A model generated the notes under the pieces. It ran no database searches. It was not told where the DNA came from and saw only the letters and a list, made by a program, of their open reading frames with translations. Below, piece after piece: positions 10,443 through 22,655 of a DNA stretch of 64,000 nucleotides. The stretch is from positions 34,698,552 through 34,762,551 of the forward strand of contig OX419756.1 in NCBI GenBank assembly GCA_948567375.1, read 5' to 3'. The first letter of the stretch is position 1, and the number at the start of each line of letters is the position of its first letter. The translations under genes and the position numbers were made by a program. Origin of the DNA: Lunularia cruciata. Its lineage: Eukaryota; Streptophyta; Marchantiopsida; Lunulariales; Lunulariaceae.

Positions 10443-13400
10443 TGTGACAACCTGGTAAATATCACTTTTGCGATAATCAGGTAAGTAAAGTTTGTTCACA
10501 CAAAGATACAAATCAGAAATGATTAAATACAAAGACAAATGGTAACAAGTAGTTCTTCTTGGTTGCACCTTTAGTCTCTCAAGTAGAAACCACACCCAGA
10601 AGAGAGTAATAAGCACTAGATAGCAGTCTTGTCACAAATTAACACTTACTAATCACAACTCATTCAATTCTCTCCAAACAAATCTTGATTGTGATGATTC
10701 AAATCCTTATGAAGATGGCTACTTCACTGCAAGGCACCTTTGCCTCGGAATTGTGTTCCATCCCTCCACTAAAGGCACAACTTCCTTGATCAAAATTGCT
10801 TCATATCAACCTTGCATTGCACTCACAAATGCACAAGACTACCAACACTACAATTCCTCTCAGACCTATTAAGGCATTGTTGCGATTGCACTTCACTTAG
10901 GATCAAACATATAGAATGAAAATCAAGGCTGCAAATCTACCATCCAACAAGCGCATTGATTTGCACTTCAAAATTCTCCACACACTCACAACCACCAACA
11001 CAAATTTGATACTCAGAATTAAGCTCAAGTAACAAGCACTAAACCCAACACTTTGCTTTATCTATCTCCAGAAATTTGGAATACTAAACAACATAAGATT
11101 GTGAATGTCTCCTTTAAATAGTAGCGTAATTGACAATTACTAACAAGAATATTTTTCTACAACAATTTTACCAACCGGTAGATCCAAAATGACAATGCAC
11201 CTCTTCATATCTACCACTTCATATCTTGAATCTATTACTAATCCAATCTGATGTTAACCTTGACTTTGGCTTCTAAACTTGATGTTCCCTTGAGTATTTC
11301 TCCTTCTTTGGGTCTACTTAATTCTACCCCTAACTCTTCTATTTCTACTATTTCTTCACTACTAACTACAATTGCACTCCTATCTACTCTATCTACATCA
11401 TTATCTTTTGACCCATTCCCTTCTACTATTTTGGGTAACCCACCCAAAGACACTTGTACTCCTTCTTCTACAACTTTAGTCTTTCTTACTAATTTTACCT
11501 CACTACAAAGTCTATCCAAGTCTATTCTAACAAGATCCAATCTGAGACAAACATAGTCTCCTACATCTAATATCTTCCTATCTACCTGATCTCATAGACA
11601 AATCAACAAATTGTTCAATTTTGCGTCCTTTGCCTTCCTCTTCCTTGTTTCTTGCACTAACAATTTCAACTCGTGCAGTCTGGCTTCTTCCAACTTCCCT
11701 TCTACTTCCGTGCTAAGCAACACTTTCATCTTGCTTACCACTGCTGCTACCACATCAAATTGCACCACTATCTTGACCTTCTCCTTCTTTCTTTCCTCCT
11801 CCAACTCATTGCAATACATATGCAACTCATCCTCAAACTCAACCTTCATCACTTCCTTCTCTTGTTGATTTAATACGAGTTTATCTTCCGCCACTCTCAA
11901 CAATCCTTGCAATCAATATTTTTCTTGACTATGCTTTGATAACTCCCGCTGCCAGGCTTGATCTTTCTCGGCTGCCCTCTTCTTCAAACTCTCATGTTCT
12001 TGCTCCATTACTACCAAACTTGCCTTTAAATGTATCAACTCCACTCCTACATCAACAATTTCTCCCTTTAGCACTTCTACCAATGTCGTCCTTTCCTTGG
12101 CTTCCTCACAACACTTCACCAAATCCTCCATCATTGCAACCTTTGGGTTTGTCTCTCTTTCTTGGTCTGGGAATGCCAATTGCTACAATTCTCTCCTTTC
12201 CACTTTTCTTGTAATACTTATCCCCTTCTTGCACCCGTTCCATGTAATACCTTTCATCCGCATTTGCCTCCTTGTGCAAATCCGGATAAAAGTGTGACCT
12301 CATTCTATTTCTCTCTTCCAAAGTCAACAAGTTTAGACCAAAGTAGAAATGAGCTACAAAGGGCACAAAATAGTGTGGTTGCATGTCCATTCTCCAACTC
12401 GTAATCATTTTCCCCACTCGTTGATGCAGACACTTTGCCCAATCCACTACTTCTCTTGCAAACATTTGATGAAAGAACATTGCTTGTTGCATCGTGACAT
12501 AGGTGGTTTTCTCTGGCTTGAACATTGCCATCATTGTGCTCACGACCCCTCTGCTTTGAGTTTCTGTAGCTATCCACCTTATACCTATTCTTGGTGCAAG
12601 GTCAATTGAAAGAATTTGTCACTTTTGCAGTCTCTTTTGAGGCATCACATCCAATGGAAGTTGGTACCCTCTATCTCTCCTACTTCTCTACCTAGGACTA
12701 ATATTTAATCCAACTCTATCCATTGAGCCGGATTCTCTCTCTTCTCTTTGTGATTTGGCCCATCCTTGCAATCACTCATGACAATCTCTACCATGAAACC
12801 TAAAAAATAAAATTCTAGTTCCAGGCTAGAAACACGATACAAAGTCTCAATAAGACTTTGATTCTTACCACTAAATCTAATCTGCTCATTGCAAGACCAC
12901 TCACTGCACTCTACTTACTCACTTTTGGGGCTATTTTGTTTCATCACTCTCTTCTTGTGAAAGATTGTACTCAAGATTCTAACCTACTATTCTTCTTGCC
13001 TATGTGCAATTTGCATTCCTTTGGGTTGGCTTTGAATACATACAAGGTAGCATCTGGACATTGCAGCACTTCCTTGCAGAAATCTTGATTTTATAGTCCT
13101 TCCCCTGATTGGTCATTCTTCAATTGTTGGTCCATACCACTCACCAATTTTGTAAGTTGTTTCCTATCATTATCAAGAACTTCTTGTCTCAAAGTAGTCA
13201 CTTTCTTCCCGCATACTTTCTTGATTGGCCAACCCCAAAGAAGATTGTTAAGGGGTCTTAAGATCAGGTTGCGCTACCTAAAACAAAGTCCTCATCTTTG
13301 CATTTCTTGCTTGTCCATCCTGGGTCCTTTGGACTTGACTCGAGGTTGACTTTGGGTTTATGCCAAACTTATGATTCTTCACTTCTTCACATTTTCCCCA

Positions 13401-13484
13401 TTTAGCCCTCCTTTGGCTTTACCAACACACTTCTTCCTCAAAACTTTATCCAAACAAACCAAAACAAAAAATGTGGGTACCATA
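10443..13484 (-). mobile_element. 3.04-kb insertion with GTCAT target duplication, possibly LARD-type LTR element
   Basis: The LINE A3 5' UTR is split here: GTCAT at 10438-10442 recurs at 13485-13489, a perfect 5-bp target-site duplication as made by LTR-element integrases. The left end is TGTGACAACC. The right end reads TACCATA, so one terminus is not canonical TG/CA. I could not find matching terminal repeats by eye. The only coding signal is a minus-strand coiled-coil ORF (11238-12543). No RT, RNase H or integrase was seen. A non-autonomous large retrotransposon derivative is the best guess; a DNA transposon is less likely because no terminal inverted repeats were seen. Sequence outside the ORF (10443-11230, 12580-13484) shows nothing recognisable. 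Confidence 0.55.
11238..12543 (-). pseudogene. Coiled-coil protein of the 3.04-kb element, unrecognised, broken
   Basis: Minus-strand coding of about 430 codons with one frameshift (near 12150) and two stops. The N-terminal part (12106-12543) is globular, with Trp/His-rich pieces such as MFAREVVDWAKCLHQRVGK and MQPHYFVPFVAHFYFGLNLL, and ends in a basic stretch (RPRKRDKPKG). The rest is strongly charged and helical with heptads (VVMEQEHESLKKRAAEK, MYCNELEEERKKEKVKI, KLEEARLHELKLLVQETR). The three downstream segments share one frame, so this was a single long ORF. I do not recognise a family. A structural (gag-like) protein of a non-autonomous element would fit the position, but no zinc knuckle is present. 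Confidence 0.55.
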
Positions 13485-13835
13485 GTCATAACATCTACCT
13501 TGGATATTCAAATTTTTCAAAGATGGATTCAATAAGAAGCATAAGATAGTGTGGTTCTTATGACACAAGAATCACTTGGATTGGGTTTGTGAGTGAGGAG
13601 AACTTACCCTCCAAAGTTGGAACTCCAAAAAGCACAACGCAAGAGGTGTAACAAAATGAGACCACTTCCTGCTCATACCTCCATATGCTATGAGCTTGGC
13701 CTTGAAAGAGAACTTGTAAGTCATAGATTTTGATACTTCAACTATCACTAGATTTGCACTTGTGATCACAGAGCAATTCCACTCCAAATTTACAAACAAT
13801 CACATAAACTTCTCAAAACTTTCTTAAAATTCAAA
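13485..13835 (-). mobile_element. LINE alpha copy A3, 5' UTR continued
   Basis: 5' UTR monomer sequence resumes after the second GTCAT and aligns with 21300-21660 of copy A6 (for example CACAAGAATCACTT and GATTTGCACTTGTGA). It ends abruptly at 13835, where the heptamer tail of the full-length copy A4 begins, so A4 inserted into the A3 5' UTR. The outer remainder of A3 was not found on the far side of A4. Confidence 0.7.
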
Positions 13836-13973
13836 ACAATGAACAATGAAATATAGAGCCAGGAAGACCCAAAGAGTCAAAGGGTTAGAAACACAATACA
13901 AACACATGAAATGTGAGCCTAGGCCAAAGCCTAGGACATCTGACCAATCTGTAACAAATTGGTCCAATGTAAA

Positions 13974-16900
13974 CTAATCTATATACTTCCCTAATGCTAA
14001 AGCTTCAACCTGTAAGAGAGTTGAGAAATCACTACAAGTAATTTGATGTCTAACTCTGATCTGCGTGTAACAAGGGCAATCAACAAACACATGGTGCTCA
14101 TCCTCAACTTTGCTCATAGTACACAATTTGCAAAGTTGCATGGAGTGTTATATCTGCTGCCAACGCCCTTGTTGTACTTCTAGTCTATGGGAACTAGTTC
14201 TATATTGAGCAATAACATGTCTAAGTGAAGTAGAAATCCTAGCCAAGAGATAATCTTGCTCACAATACACCAACATAGGATTTACAAACTGTTGATAGAA
14301 CACCATCTTGGTACCGGGTTGCTGCCATAAGCGTAGTAAGAACTACTCCTTGATCACCTCTCAAAGTGCAATAGGCTCCAATCTCCAATGTCACTCACAA
14401 ACATTCGACCTTGTGGCCCATGCAATCAGATCTGTATACCAACCAATAGATAGAGTGGCACAAAAAACTTGGTAGGGAAGTCTCTCATGCTCCATGGACC
14501 TCACCTTAGTGGCATATGTGAGAGCTAAAAACAAAGCTTCAGCCTCAAGAGGCAAAAACCCAGTTTCAGCAAGCAGCAATACATAAGGAGTTTGAGTCCT
14601 CACTCCAAGTTCATCACACAAAAACAGTTTCTGAATTTTCTCCACCTTTCATGTTTCTGAATTTTCTCCACCTCCAACTATAGTCATGAGAAAACTCAAG
14701 GCCCAAGTACTTATAAGAAGAAACATGCTCCAATTGTTGTCCATAAAAAAAGAAAGGTGTGGCACCTTTAGAACCCACCACAATCACCTTGGACTTGTCA
14801 AGTTTCACCTCCATCTTTGTTTGATTGCAAAAGCAAAGTAGAGAATCCAACAGCTTTTGTAAACTTTGTGGATTTGTGGAGAGGAGCATTACATCATCTG
14901 CATAAAGGAGTGCATGTATCATCAAAGAGCCAACCTGTACACTTGTAGCTCCAGCTTCCATGAGTAGACTCTTTAAATCATCGATGAAGATTCCAAACAG
15001 AGTTGGAGATAGAGAGAAACCTTGAATCACACCCATTGTGCTAAGGACATCTTGAGAGCTCAAAGATGAAAGTTTCACAATCACTTTCTCATAGAGTCTA
15101 GAGATAGCACCAATGAGATCAGCTTAAACACCCACTTCAATGAGTCTCTCACTTAGAGATTTCCTCAAAACCTTATCAAAGGCCTTCCTAAAATCAATAA
15201 ATGTAACATAGAGAGCTCTCCCAACACCCTTAGATCTCCACCACAAAACATGGAGGACCAATAGGTGGTCCAAAGTACTAAAGCCTGATCTGAAACCAGC
15301 TTGGCACTTAGCTCAAATTTTTACTTTTCAGCCCAAGTGCTCAACCTCGATTCCAAAATTTGACCATACAACTTGGCAAAGACACTACCAATAAGTATGG
15401 TCCGGTAATTGGTGATAACATCTCTCCAGCCAGACTTGTGAATAGGAACTACCTTCTTGAAGCACCATCTATCAGGAAAGCCACACTTGATGCCTCATTC
15501 AAATGAGAAGTGAGCATTGAAATCAATTGGCTACCGCCCCACTTCAGAAGTTCAACACATAGTCCATCAAGGTCTTCAGCCTTACCATTGGCCAACTTCT
15601 TCAATTGGTACTTGACATCAGCTTCAGAGATGGTGAGAGCAGATCCAAGGCAAGGTGCCATGCTAGGAGCATTAGGGAAAAAGTACAGATCCTTCACATA
15701 GTCACACAGCTCATTTAGGTCCAGCTATGGAGATGGAGATCTGATGGTTACCTTCTTCCAAAAAGCCTTGGGATTGCTCCTCAGTTCAGTGCTCAACTCA
15801 TCCCCCTTGAGTCTCAAAAATGCTTGCTTTTTGCACTTCACCAACTTTCTATATGAAACAAAGGCCTGATTTTGTGCAATCTGATCAAGAGACCTATCCA
15901 TAGCTTTGATCCTTGCCATTTTGCAATCAACATCATACCACCTATTGCAAGGGAGACCAAGTCTCTTCTTGTGAGAGCCTCTTGGAAACAAAGGAGTTGA
16001 TGTAGATTGAAGAATTTCAACCAATTGATCACTACGTTGTTGAAAATCAGAACTCCACTCCATAGAACTCAATTTATCTTGGATAGCTTGTTGGTACAAG
16101 TCTCTCTTGTGAAAATCTAGACGAAGTTTCTCTCTAAAGGCATGGTCAATAGGTAATGTGGTTCTATTGAGGCAAGGAAGAAGGATGGTACAAGATAGAG
16201 GTGCATGGTCTGATTTTGGTTGAGGATCTAAAACAGCAAAATCTAAGACAAGATGGATATCATTAGCTAAAGTGAGCATATAATCTACGGTGCTTGATCC
16301 ACCAAAGGCAAAGCATGTGCTATTACAAGTTTCTAGAAATTGAGAAAGGCCATTCAAGATCTTCAAGCTACAATTGGCACCAAAGCTCAAAAAGTGCTCA
16401 CTCATGGGGTTGGACATAGGATCTTTGGAAGAGCGTGACCAAGCACTAGAATGGTCTATCAAGTTGTGGAAAGGATCATTCTCAAGGTCACTCAACTGAG
16501 GGATCTGAGAGGCTTGGATCCTAGCATTGAAATCACCAAGAACATATACTGCAGCTTTACTTTGAAACTCTAACACATCCTTTGTCAAGGAGTGGAAAGG
16601 CTGCATGATGTTGAGAACTCCACTTGAATAGATTGGTGATGTCACAGCAAAGTAACAAACAGCAATGAAGCAAGGTGTGGAAACTCCTCCAATCCTCAGC
16701 CATTGGTATGGTCCACTTGAATCTTGACCTATCAAAGAGACTGATTTCTCAAAGCCAAATCTGACGTAAGTAGCAATACCTCCAAAGCCCCTTCCTCTGT
16801 GTTGTCTCTGCTTGTTCCAGGTAGAACCAACAAGAGTGAATCCTTCAATATCTTGAATGATGTTTCCTTCATGTTCCCATGTCTCCACAAGATTGATCAG

Positions 16901-16996
16901 ATCAGCATCATCCCACAAAGGCTTAGCGCTGGAGTACTTGGTATGTCAGAGCCCATGAACATTCCAAAACAACACTCCAAGTGTCTAGAATTGCTA
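13974..16996 (-). pseudogene. LINE alpha A4 ORF2: endonuclease, reverse transcriptase, CCHC
   Basis: Translation from the UAG runs CAA TTC into FWNVHG. The longest open piece (15725-16918, 397 codons) holds the endonuclease: E12 in VETWEHEGN, GDFNARI at 128-131, VDYML at 211-215 and SDHAPLS at 236-242, which are the expected catalytic boxes of apurinic-type (EEP) LINE endonucleases that nick target DNA. It then enters the RT linker (KRLGLPCNRWYD). RT blocks follow at 15449-15697 and 14614-15084, the latter with VIQGFSLSPTLFGIFIDD and the catalytic YADD at residues 61-64. The C-terminal region (14391-14645) has SLE-rich thumb sequence, and near 14130 the knuckle is C-x2-C-x8-H-x5-C (CTMSKVEDEHHVFVDC). 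Stops and frameshifts between these blocks make it a pseudogene. The LINE clade is not certain; no RNase H was seen. Confidence 0.85.
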
Positions 16997-17831
16997 TGCA
17001 GTAGCTGACAATTTATTTTGAGTAATGACAGCTCTATTATCTCTCAAGAATGCAACAAAAACATGCTTGTTGAGCCTCCTTCACTTTTGCTAATTCTCCC
17101 TTCTTTGCTTTCCATTGGAGAGGTGTGAGATCAAGGTCCAACCAGATACGCCGCCCCTTCAATATAGCCTTGTTATCCATCACTGCATTCCTTTGAGTTT
17201 ATGAGCCAAACCTGACCAAAATGCTTCTTGGTTGTGCACCTTGTTGTCCCAATCTATATGCTTGCAATATTTGAGGATCATGGACTCTCACATAATCAGT
17301 AATAAACTCACACACTATGGCCTTGGTGTCTTCCTTCTCACTCTTTGGTAAACTTGAAATCCTCAAGTTCTTCATTCTGACCAATTGGTTCTCCTTCTCA
17401 ACCTCATGCTCTTGCAAGTAAGAGATTTGAGCCACCTTAGTAGCTTAAGCATATGACTTCATCTTGACCTCTAATGTGTCAACCATCTCTTGTAGCCCTC
17501 CATTTTTTGAAGCAATGTTGGTGGCTTGTGCTCCCAAGGAAGCAACCTTCTCAGTAGCATCCACCATACCCTTGGTGGAGTCTAACATAAAATTGCTACT
17601 CTTCTTGAGTTCTTGGATATCTACGGTGATCAAATTCAGAGATTCTTTCTCAGTCAAGACATCAGCTCTTATGGTTTGCAAATCTGCCATAAGAGTGTTC
17701 ATGCATTGAGACATGGGGGCAAAAAAGCTCTTGAGTTCCTTGTGGAAGTCATTTTCTTTTCTATACATTTCAGCAAGTTGTTGTTTTGAAGCTATCTCAA
17801 CAATGTCTTGCATCATCTTGGAAGCTTCCAT
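16997..17831 (-). pseudogene. LINE alpha A4 ORF1 (coiled-coil)
   Basis: ATG at 17831 (MEASKMMQDIVEIASKQQ) opens 128 codons (17445-17831) of coiled-coil sequence, including NDFHKELKSFFAPMSQCMN and LDSTKGMVDATEKVASLGAQ. A TAA then interrupts, and the same frame continues at 17435-17199 (EVEKENQLVRMKNLRIS, AYRLGQQGAQPRSILVRFGS). A 1-nt insertion near 17055 shifts the last part, which otherwise would enter the conserved UAG in frame. The start is chosen because the MEASK/MEESK beginning is shared with A9 and A10. It is probably the nucleic-acid-binding ORF1 protein; this is inferred from position and coiled coil. Confidence 0.75.
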
Positions 17832-19480
17832 TCTAAAAGCTCTAAATGCTACTATGAGAATATATCCTCTGCTTCACTCAGCCTCTATGAACACCAATAT
17901 CTCTACAAATACTTTTTCACATGAACTAAAAATCTACTCATTTGGACTTGTAAATCAAAAGTTATAAACTTTTGAATTTGAACTTTCCTACATGAAAATT
18001 TTGAAATCCTAAAGATTTCAAAAATTCACAACCTTGGCTACAGTACTTCAAAATCTACAAATGATGACTCAATCAAAAGCTCTTGAGTACCTCTTTTAAA
18101 TGGGCCAAAAATGAACTCATTTAAGCAAATAGACATGGAGTTATGGCCTCTAGAGTTTTCTATGGTAAACTTCTAAACCTCATTGAGTCACAAAATTCAA
18201 ATGCTTATAATTTCAAACATAAACCTTCAAATTCCATGAAAACAATTTCAATAAATAGCTGTTGAAAAGATGGTTCTAATGAGACCAAGATCACCTCATT
18301 TGAAGATGTGAGTCCAAAGTTCTAGCCTCTGAAAGTTGTAGATTTGTGCACCACCAACCGCACAAGATCACAGATTGATGAAATTCAAAACTTGTTCCAC
18401 AAAACTCAAACTTCAGCAAGCAGGTACTCAAAAGAAAGCCCCTTCATAGGTGTTATCAATGAGGCCAAGATTGAAAGATTTGGACATAGAACCAAAAAGT
18501 TCCAAGGTGTTGAAAATTGAGCTCAAACCCTAAAATCTACGAGAGATGGCAGAATTAGAATCTTCATAACTTTTTGTGTGTATGTGCTTTGCAAGCGTGC
18601 CTGATATCAATCAAAAGAGCTTTGCAATGCACTTCTAATGCTTCAAAAATCACTCCATTTAGACACCAAATGATGAAGATTTGAATCCTCAAATCTGGAT
18701 CCTCTATCAGAAATTTCAATCACTCATAACGTTTTGCACAAAGCTCAAAATGATGCAATTTTGGTGGCTATGGAAAGCTCTTAGAAAGGCGCTTCAAAAA
18801 AGGCCAGAACCGCAATGTTTGGACATGTATGTGGTGAGATATTGCTTCTCAAAATTTCAGGACTCCTCTCCTCTCAAACTTTCGAAACTTGCCGCTTCTC
18901 CCCTAGAGAATGCATCATCCGCATGAAGGGTTTAAGGTTTAGGGTCTCAAACTCTAGAAATCCTTTCATAGTGCTCTAAACTGCACAACCTTAGCCTTGA
19001 AAGAAAGCCCTTAACATGGTGCTTCTAATAAGACCATAATTGCTTCATTTGCTCAAGTATTGGCATAGATACAATCATCTTAGTTTAGTGTTCCAAAATT
19101 GGAGCTCCAACCTTAAAATTTGCTCGAGATGGAAAAATTCAAACCTTTGTAACTTTGTGTACTGATGTGATCTATGAGCGTGATTTATATCAATTGAAAG
19201 AGATTCTTGATGCACATCCACTACCACCCAAAAGTCATTCCATTTGGACATCATATGATGAAGATAAGAATTCCCAAATTTTGACCCTTGTCAAAAAAAT
19301 TCAATCACTCATAACTTTTGCGATAAAGCTTGGACATGTTCAATCTTGGTAGTTATGGAAAGCTCTTGAGAAGGTGCTTCTAACAAAAACAAAAACTCAA
19401 TGTTCAGACTGGTATGTGATGAGATATAGGTCTCCAAACATTCTTGCTTCTCTTACTCTTAAACTTTTGAAAAATCCTCC
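17832..19480 (-). repeat. LINE alpha A4 5' UTR, about nine ~175-bp monomers
   Basis: Diverged repeats with a core like GAAAGCTCTT..AAGGTGCTTCTAA, then ..CCATTTGGACAT (plus strand). They can be picked out near 17905, 18080, 18255, 18430, 18612, 18775, 18992, 19195 and 19365. There is no ORF of note. The 5' terminus lies near 19480 (TCTTAAACTTTTGAAAAATCC), similar to the 5' ends of A6, A9 and A10. Promoter function is inferred from the position only. Confidence 0.65.
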
Positions 19481-19505
19481 ATAGAATCACACATTGTGCT
19501 AAGGA

Positions 19506-19944
19506 TGTTATTGCTTAGTGTAGAACTAGTTCTCATAAACAAGAAGTAGAACATGTTATTGCTCAGTATAGAACTAGCTCTCATAAACAAGAAGTAGAAC
19601 AAGGACGTTGGCAATAGGTAGAGCATTCCATGCAACTTTGCATATTGTGTACTATGAGCAAAGTTGAGGATGAGCACCATGTGTTTGTTGACTGCCCTTG
19701 TTACCATAAGATCAAAGTCAAACATCAGATTAGTTATTGCAATTTCTCAACACTCTTACTGATTGAGGCTTTAGCATTAGGGAAGTATATGATCAAGGCA
19801 AGTTACATATAACCAATTGTTATAGATTGGTCAAATGCTCAAGGCTCTTGCCTAGGCTTACATTTCATGTGTTTTGTATTGTATTTTTAGCCTGTTGACT
19901 CTTTGGGTCTTCCCGGCTTTATATTTCATTGTTTCATTGTTTCA
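19506..19944 (+). mobile_element. LINE alpha A5: 3'-end fragment with a 48-bp internal duplication
   Basis: Plus-strand 3' fragment of the family: the end of ORF2 with the CCHC knuckle (MQLCILCTMSKVEDEHH at 19630), the 3' UTR, and the tail TTCATTGTTTCATTG ending about 19944. A 48-bp unit starting TGTTATTGCTTAG is duplicated in tandem (19506-19553 and 19554-19601). Just left (19481-19505) lies a scrap of minus-strand RT sequence (CACATTGTGCTAAGG), so the junction with A4 is chimeric. Confidence 0.75.
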
Positions 19945-22380
19945 AAACTTGCTTGTGAGCCTCCTTCACTTTTGCTAATTCTCCCTTCTTTGCTTGCCAT
20001 TGGAAAGATGTAAGATAAGGGTCCAACTAGATACGCCACCTCTTTAGTATGGCCTTGTTTTCCATCACTAAATTCCTCTAGGTTTTTGAGCCAAACCTCA
20101 CCAAAATACTTCATGGTTGTGCATCTTTTTGTCCCAATCTATATGCTTGCAAAATCTGAGGATCATGGACTTTCAAAGAATCAGCAATAAACTCACATAC
20201 CATGGCTTTGGTGTCTTCCTTCTTTATCTCTAGCAAACCTAAAATCCTCAAGTTCTTCATTCTGACCAGTTGTTTCTCTTTCTCAACCTCATGCTCTTCA
20301 AGTAAGAGATTTGAGCTACCTTAGTAGCTTCAGCATAAGACCTCATCTTCACTTCTAATGTGTCTATAATTTGTTGGAGCACTCCACTTTGTGTAGCAGT
20401 GTTGGTTGCTTGTGCTCCCAAAGAAGCAAATTTCTTGGTAGCATCAACCATCCCCTTGGTTGATGTTAACAGCAAGATAGTATTCTTCTTTAGGTCTTGA
20501 ATCTCTTGGTTGACCAAGTTATGGTCAAGTAAGAGATGTTGATCTTCAAGGACTCTTTTACAATGTTGATCTTAACCTTTACAATCTCAATATCAATCAT
20601 GATAGTACTCATGAACAATGAACAATAAACAATGAAATATAAAGCCCAGAAGACCCAAAGAGTCAAAAGGTTGGAAACACAATACAAAACACATGAAATG
20701 TGAGCCTCTATCCACATACACTGGGACATGATGCAAAGAAGCTTCTAAGCTCTTTGTGGAAGTCACTAGATTTCCTATACATTTCAGCTTATTATTGTTG
20801 CTTCAAGGCTATAGCAGCAATGTCTTTCACCATCTTGGACTCCTCCATTATGCCAATCACTAATTACTCATAATCAATCTAGAAGTTTTACTTCCAACAC
20901 CAAAATTTCAAGATTTTTACCTAGGCATAGCTTTTGTTTTACAACACTATGAACTACTAGCTAGGCGTTCAAGTAATGACCTAAAGAAACTGATTCTAAT
21001 GAGATAATAATCATCTCATGTGGACATGTGAATGCAAAGATACTATCTTCCAAATCTGTAGTGCATAAAGATACCAAAGGCTGCAAAAATTAAGGTACCT
21101 AGAGCTTCAAATTTGTCCTCTAACCTCTATCAATAATTTCACAATGAAAAGGATCAGATGATCAGACCTCAATAGGAACTTTGCACAATACTTGTTTTAT
21201 TGCCACAAAAACCACTTGATTTGGACTTATAAGTACAAAGCAATCCTACTTCACATGTGCAGATCTTAACACCAAGTACTTGGAAGTGTCAGATTGAAAC
21301 AAATAGTCATATCATCTGCCTTTGATATTCAAATTCTGTGAATATGGATTCAATAAAAAGCTTATGACTATGTGATTCTTATGACACAAGAATCACTTAG
21401 ATTGGATATGTGAGTGAAGAGAACTGGCCCTGCAAAGTAGGTACTCCAAACACCAAGATGCACAAGATGTACCAAAATGAGAATTGTCACCACTACTTGC
21501 TCAGACCTCCATAGGCTACAATCTTAGCCTTGAGAGAGAGCTTGTAAGTCACAAATTTTGATTCAAAAATTTCCATTAGATTTGCACTTGTGACCGTGGA
21601 GCAATACCCCCCAAATTCTTGCACAATCACATAGACTTCTCAAAGCTTCCTCAAAATTTAAAAATTCCAGAACTCCTTGTGTACTGATCTAAACTTCATG
21701 TGCTTTACCTTGAAAGAAATATCTCATCATGGTGCTTCTAATGAGACCTCAACCATTCCATTTGCTAAAGTATTGGCAGAGATAAAGACATCTGAGTATC
21801 TCTACAAGTTGTAGATGTGAGCACCACCAAGCACACAAGATCACAAAATGATAAAACTCAGAACTTTCTCTATAGAACTCCAACTTAAGCACTTAGGTAC
21901 TCAACAGTAAGCTCTCTCAAAGGTTCTCCCAATAAGCCTAATATGGAAACATTTGGACTTGGAACCAAAAAGTTACAATGCGTCAAATTGCACCTCAAAC
22001 CCTAAAATCTACCAAAAATGAAAGAATTAAAATCCTCTTAACTTTCTGTACTGATGTGGTCTTTAAGCATGGTTGATATCAATCAAAAGAGTTTTTTTAA
22101 GGCACATCCAATGCCATAAAAATCACTCCATCTGAACTCCAAATGATGAAAATACAAACTCTTAAATATGGATCCTTTGTCAAGAAATTCAATTGTTTAT
22201 AAATTTTTGGCACAAAGGTCAAAATGGTGCAATCTTGGTAGTCACAAAATCCCCTTAGCAAGGTGCTTCTAACAAGTTGAAAACCGCAAGGTTCGGACAA
22301 GTGAGTGCTGAGATATGTTATGCCAAACTTTTGGGAAATCTCTCCTCTAATTTGTTGAAATCAAAACTCATTATTTTCAA
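19945..22380 (-). mobile_element. LINE alpha A6: ORF1 and long 5' UTR only
   Basis: Minus-strand copy lacking everything 3' of the ORF1 C-terminus. ORF1 pieces include MVNQEIQDLKKNTILLLTSTKG (20257-20517). The start region near 20850 matches MEESK-type starts of other copies. 5' UTR monomers extend from about 20870 to 22380, longer than in A4, and end at the shared 5' terminus (GGGAAATCTCTCCTC). It is interrupted at 20614-20715 by a short LINE 3' end. The loss of its 3' half, where A5 now sits, is not explained by normal 5' truncation. Confidence 0.75.
20614..20715 (-). mobile_element. Ultra-short LINE alpha 3'-end insertion nested in A6 ORF1
   Basis: About 100 bp of LINE 3' UTR end plus heptamer tail (AACAATGAACAATAAACAATG on the plus strand, 20614 onward) splits ORF1 of A6 between the GTACTCATG and CACTGGG blocks that are contiguous in A9 (near 40910). 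It is the second example in this window of an insertion carrying only the last 100 bp of the element. A clean target duplication could not be delimited. Confidence 0.75.
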
Positions 22381-22655
22381 GAAGAGTAGATCTTTTCCTT
22401 TATCCACAAAACAAAAAATTAATTCCACAAGGTAAGGAAAATGCAAGTGTTGCTTTCTAATACAATTCAAATTCTTTGGCATTTGAATTCAATCCTTTAA
22501 TTTCAATTCAAATTAATTAGATTGCAAATTTTATATTGCTCCACTCCTTGAGTTGGTTCCTCCTCCCAAAGCCCTTTGTCAAAAGAATAGGATCATGATC
22601 ATACACTTCTTCATCTTAGAATGCCAACTAATCTAAAAAAAACAAAGGAATTAGT
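22381..22655. other. AT-rich spacer, nothing recognised
   Basis: 275 bp between the 5' terminus of A6 and the truncated start of A7. It is rich in AATTCAAAT-type words, with no ORF, repeat or motif that I recognise. Confidence 0.5.

Larger units (their letters stand above)
13836..19480 (-). mobile_element. LINE alpha copy A4, full length with inactivating mutations
   Basis: One of two copies that span heptamer tail to 5' UTR (about 5.6 kb). Element order, reading the minus strand: monomeric 5' UTR (19480-17832), ORF1 (17831-16997), UAG (16996-16994), endonuclease, RT, C-terminal CCHC knuckle (ends 13974), 3' UTR, tail CAATGAACAATGAA (plus strand) at 13836. All domains can be recognised and the YADD motif is kept, but frameshifts and stops break both ORFs. 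It is inserted in the 5' UTR of copy A3. It is the best reference copy for the family, together with A8 and A10. Confidence 0.85.

Noticed and set aside
10443-13484. DNA transposon with terminal inverted repeats
   Set aside because: The ends TGTGACAACC and, reversed, TATGGTACCC do not match as inverted repeats, and no transposase is encoded.
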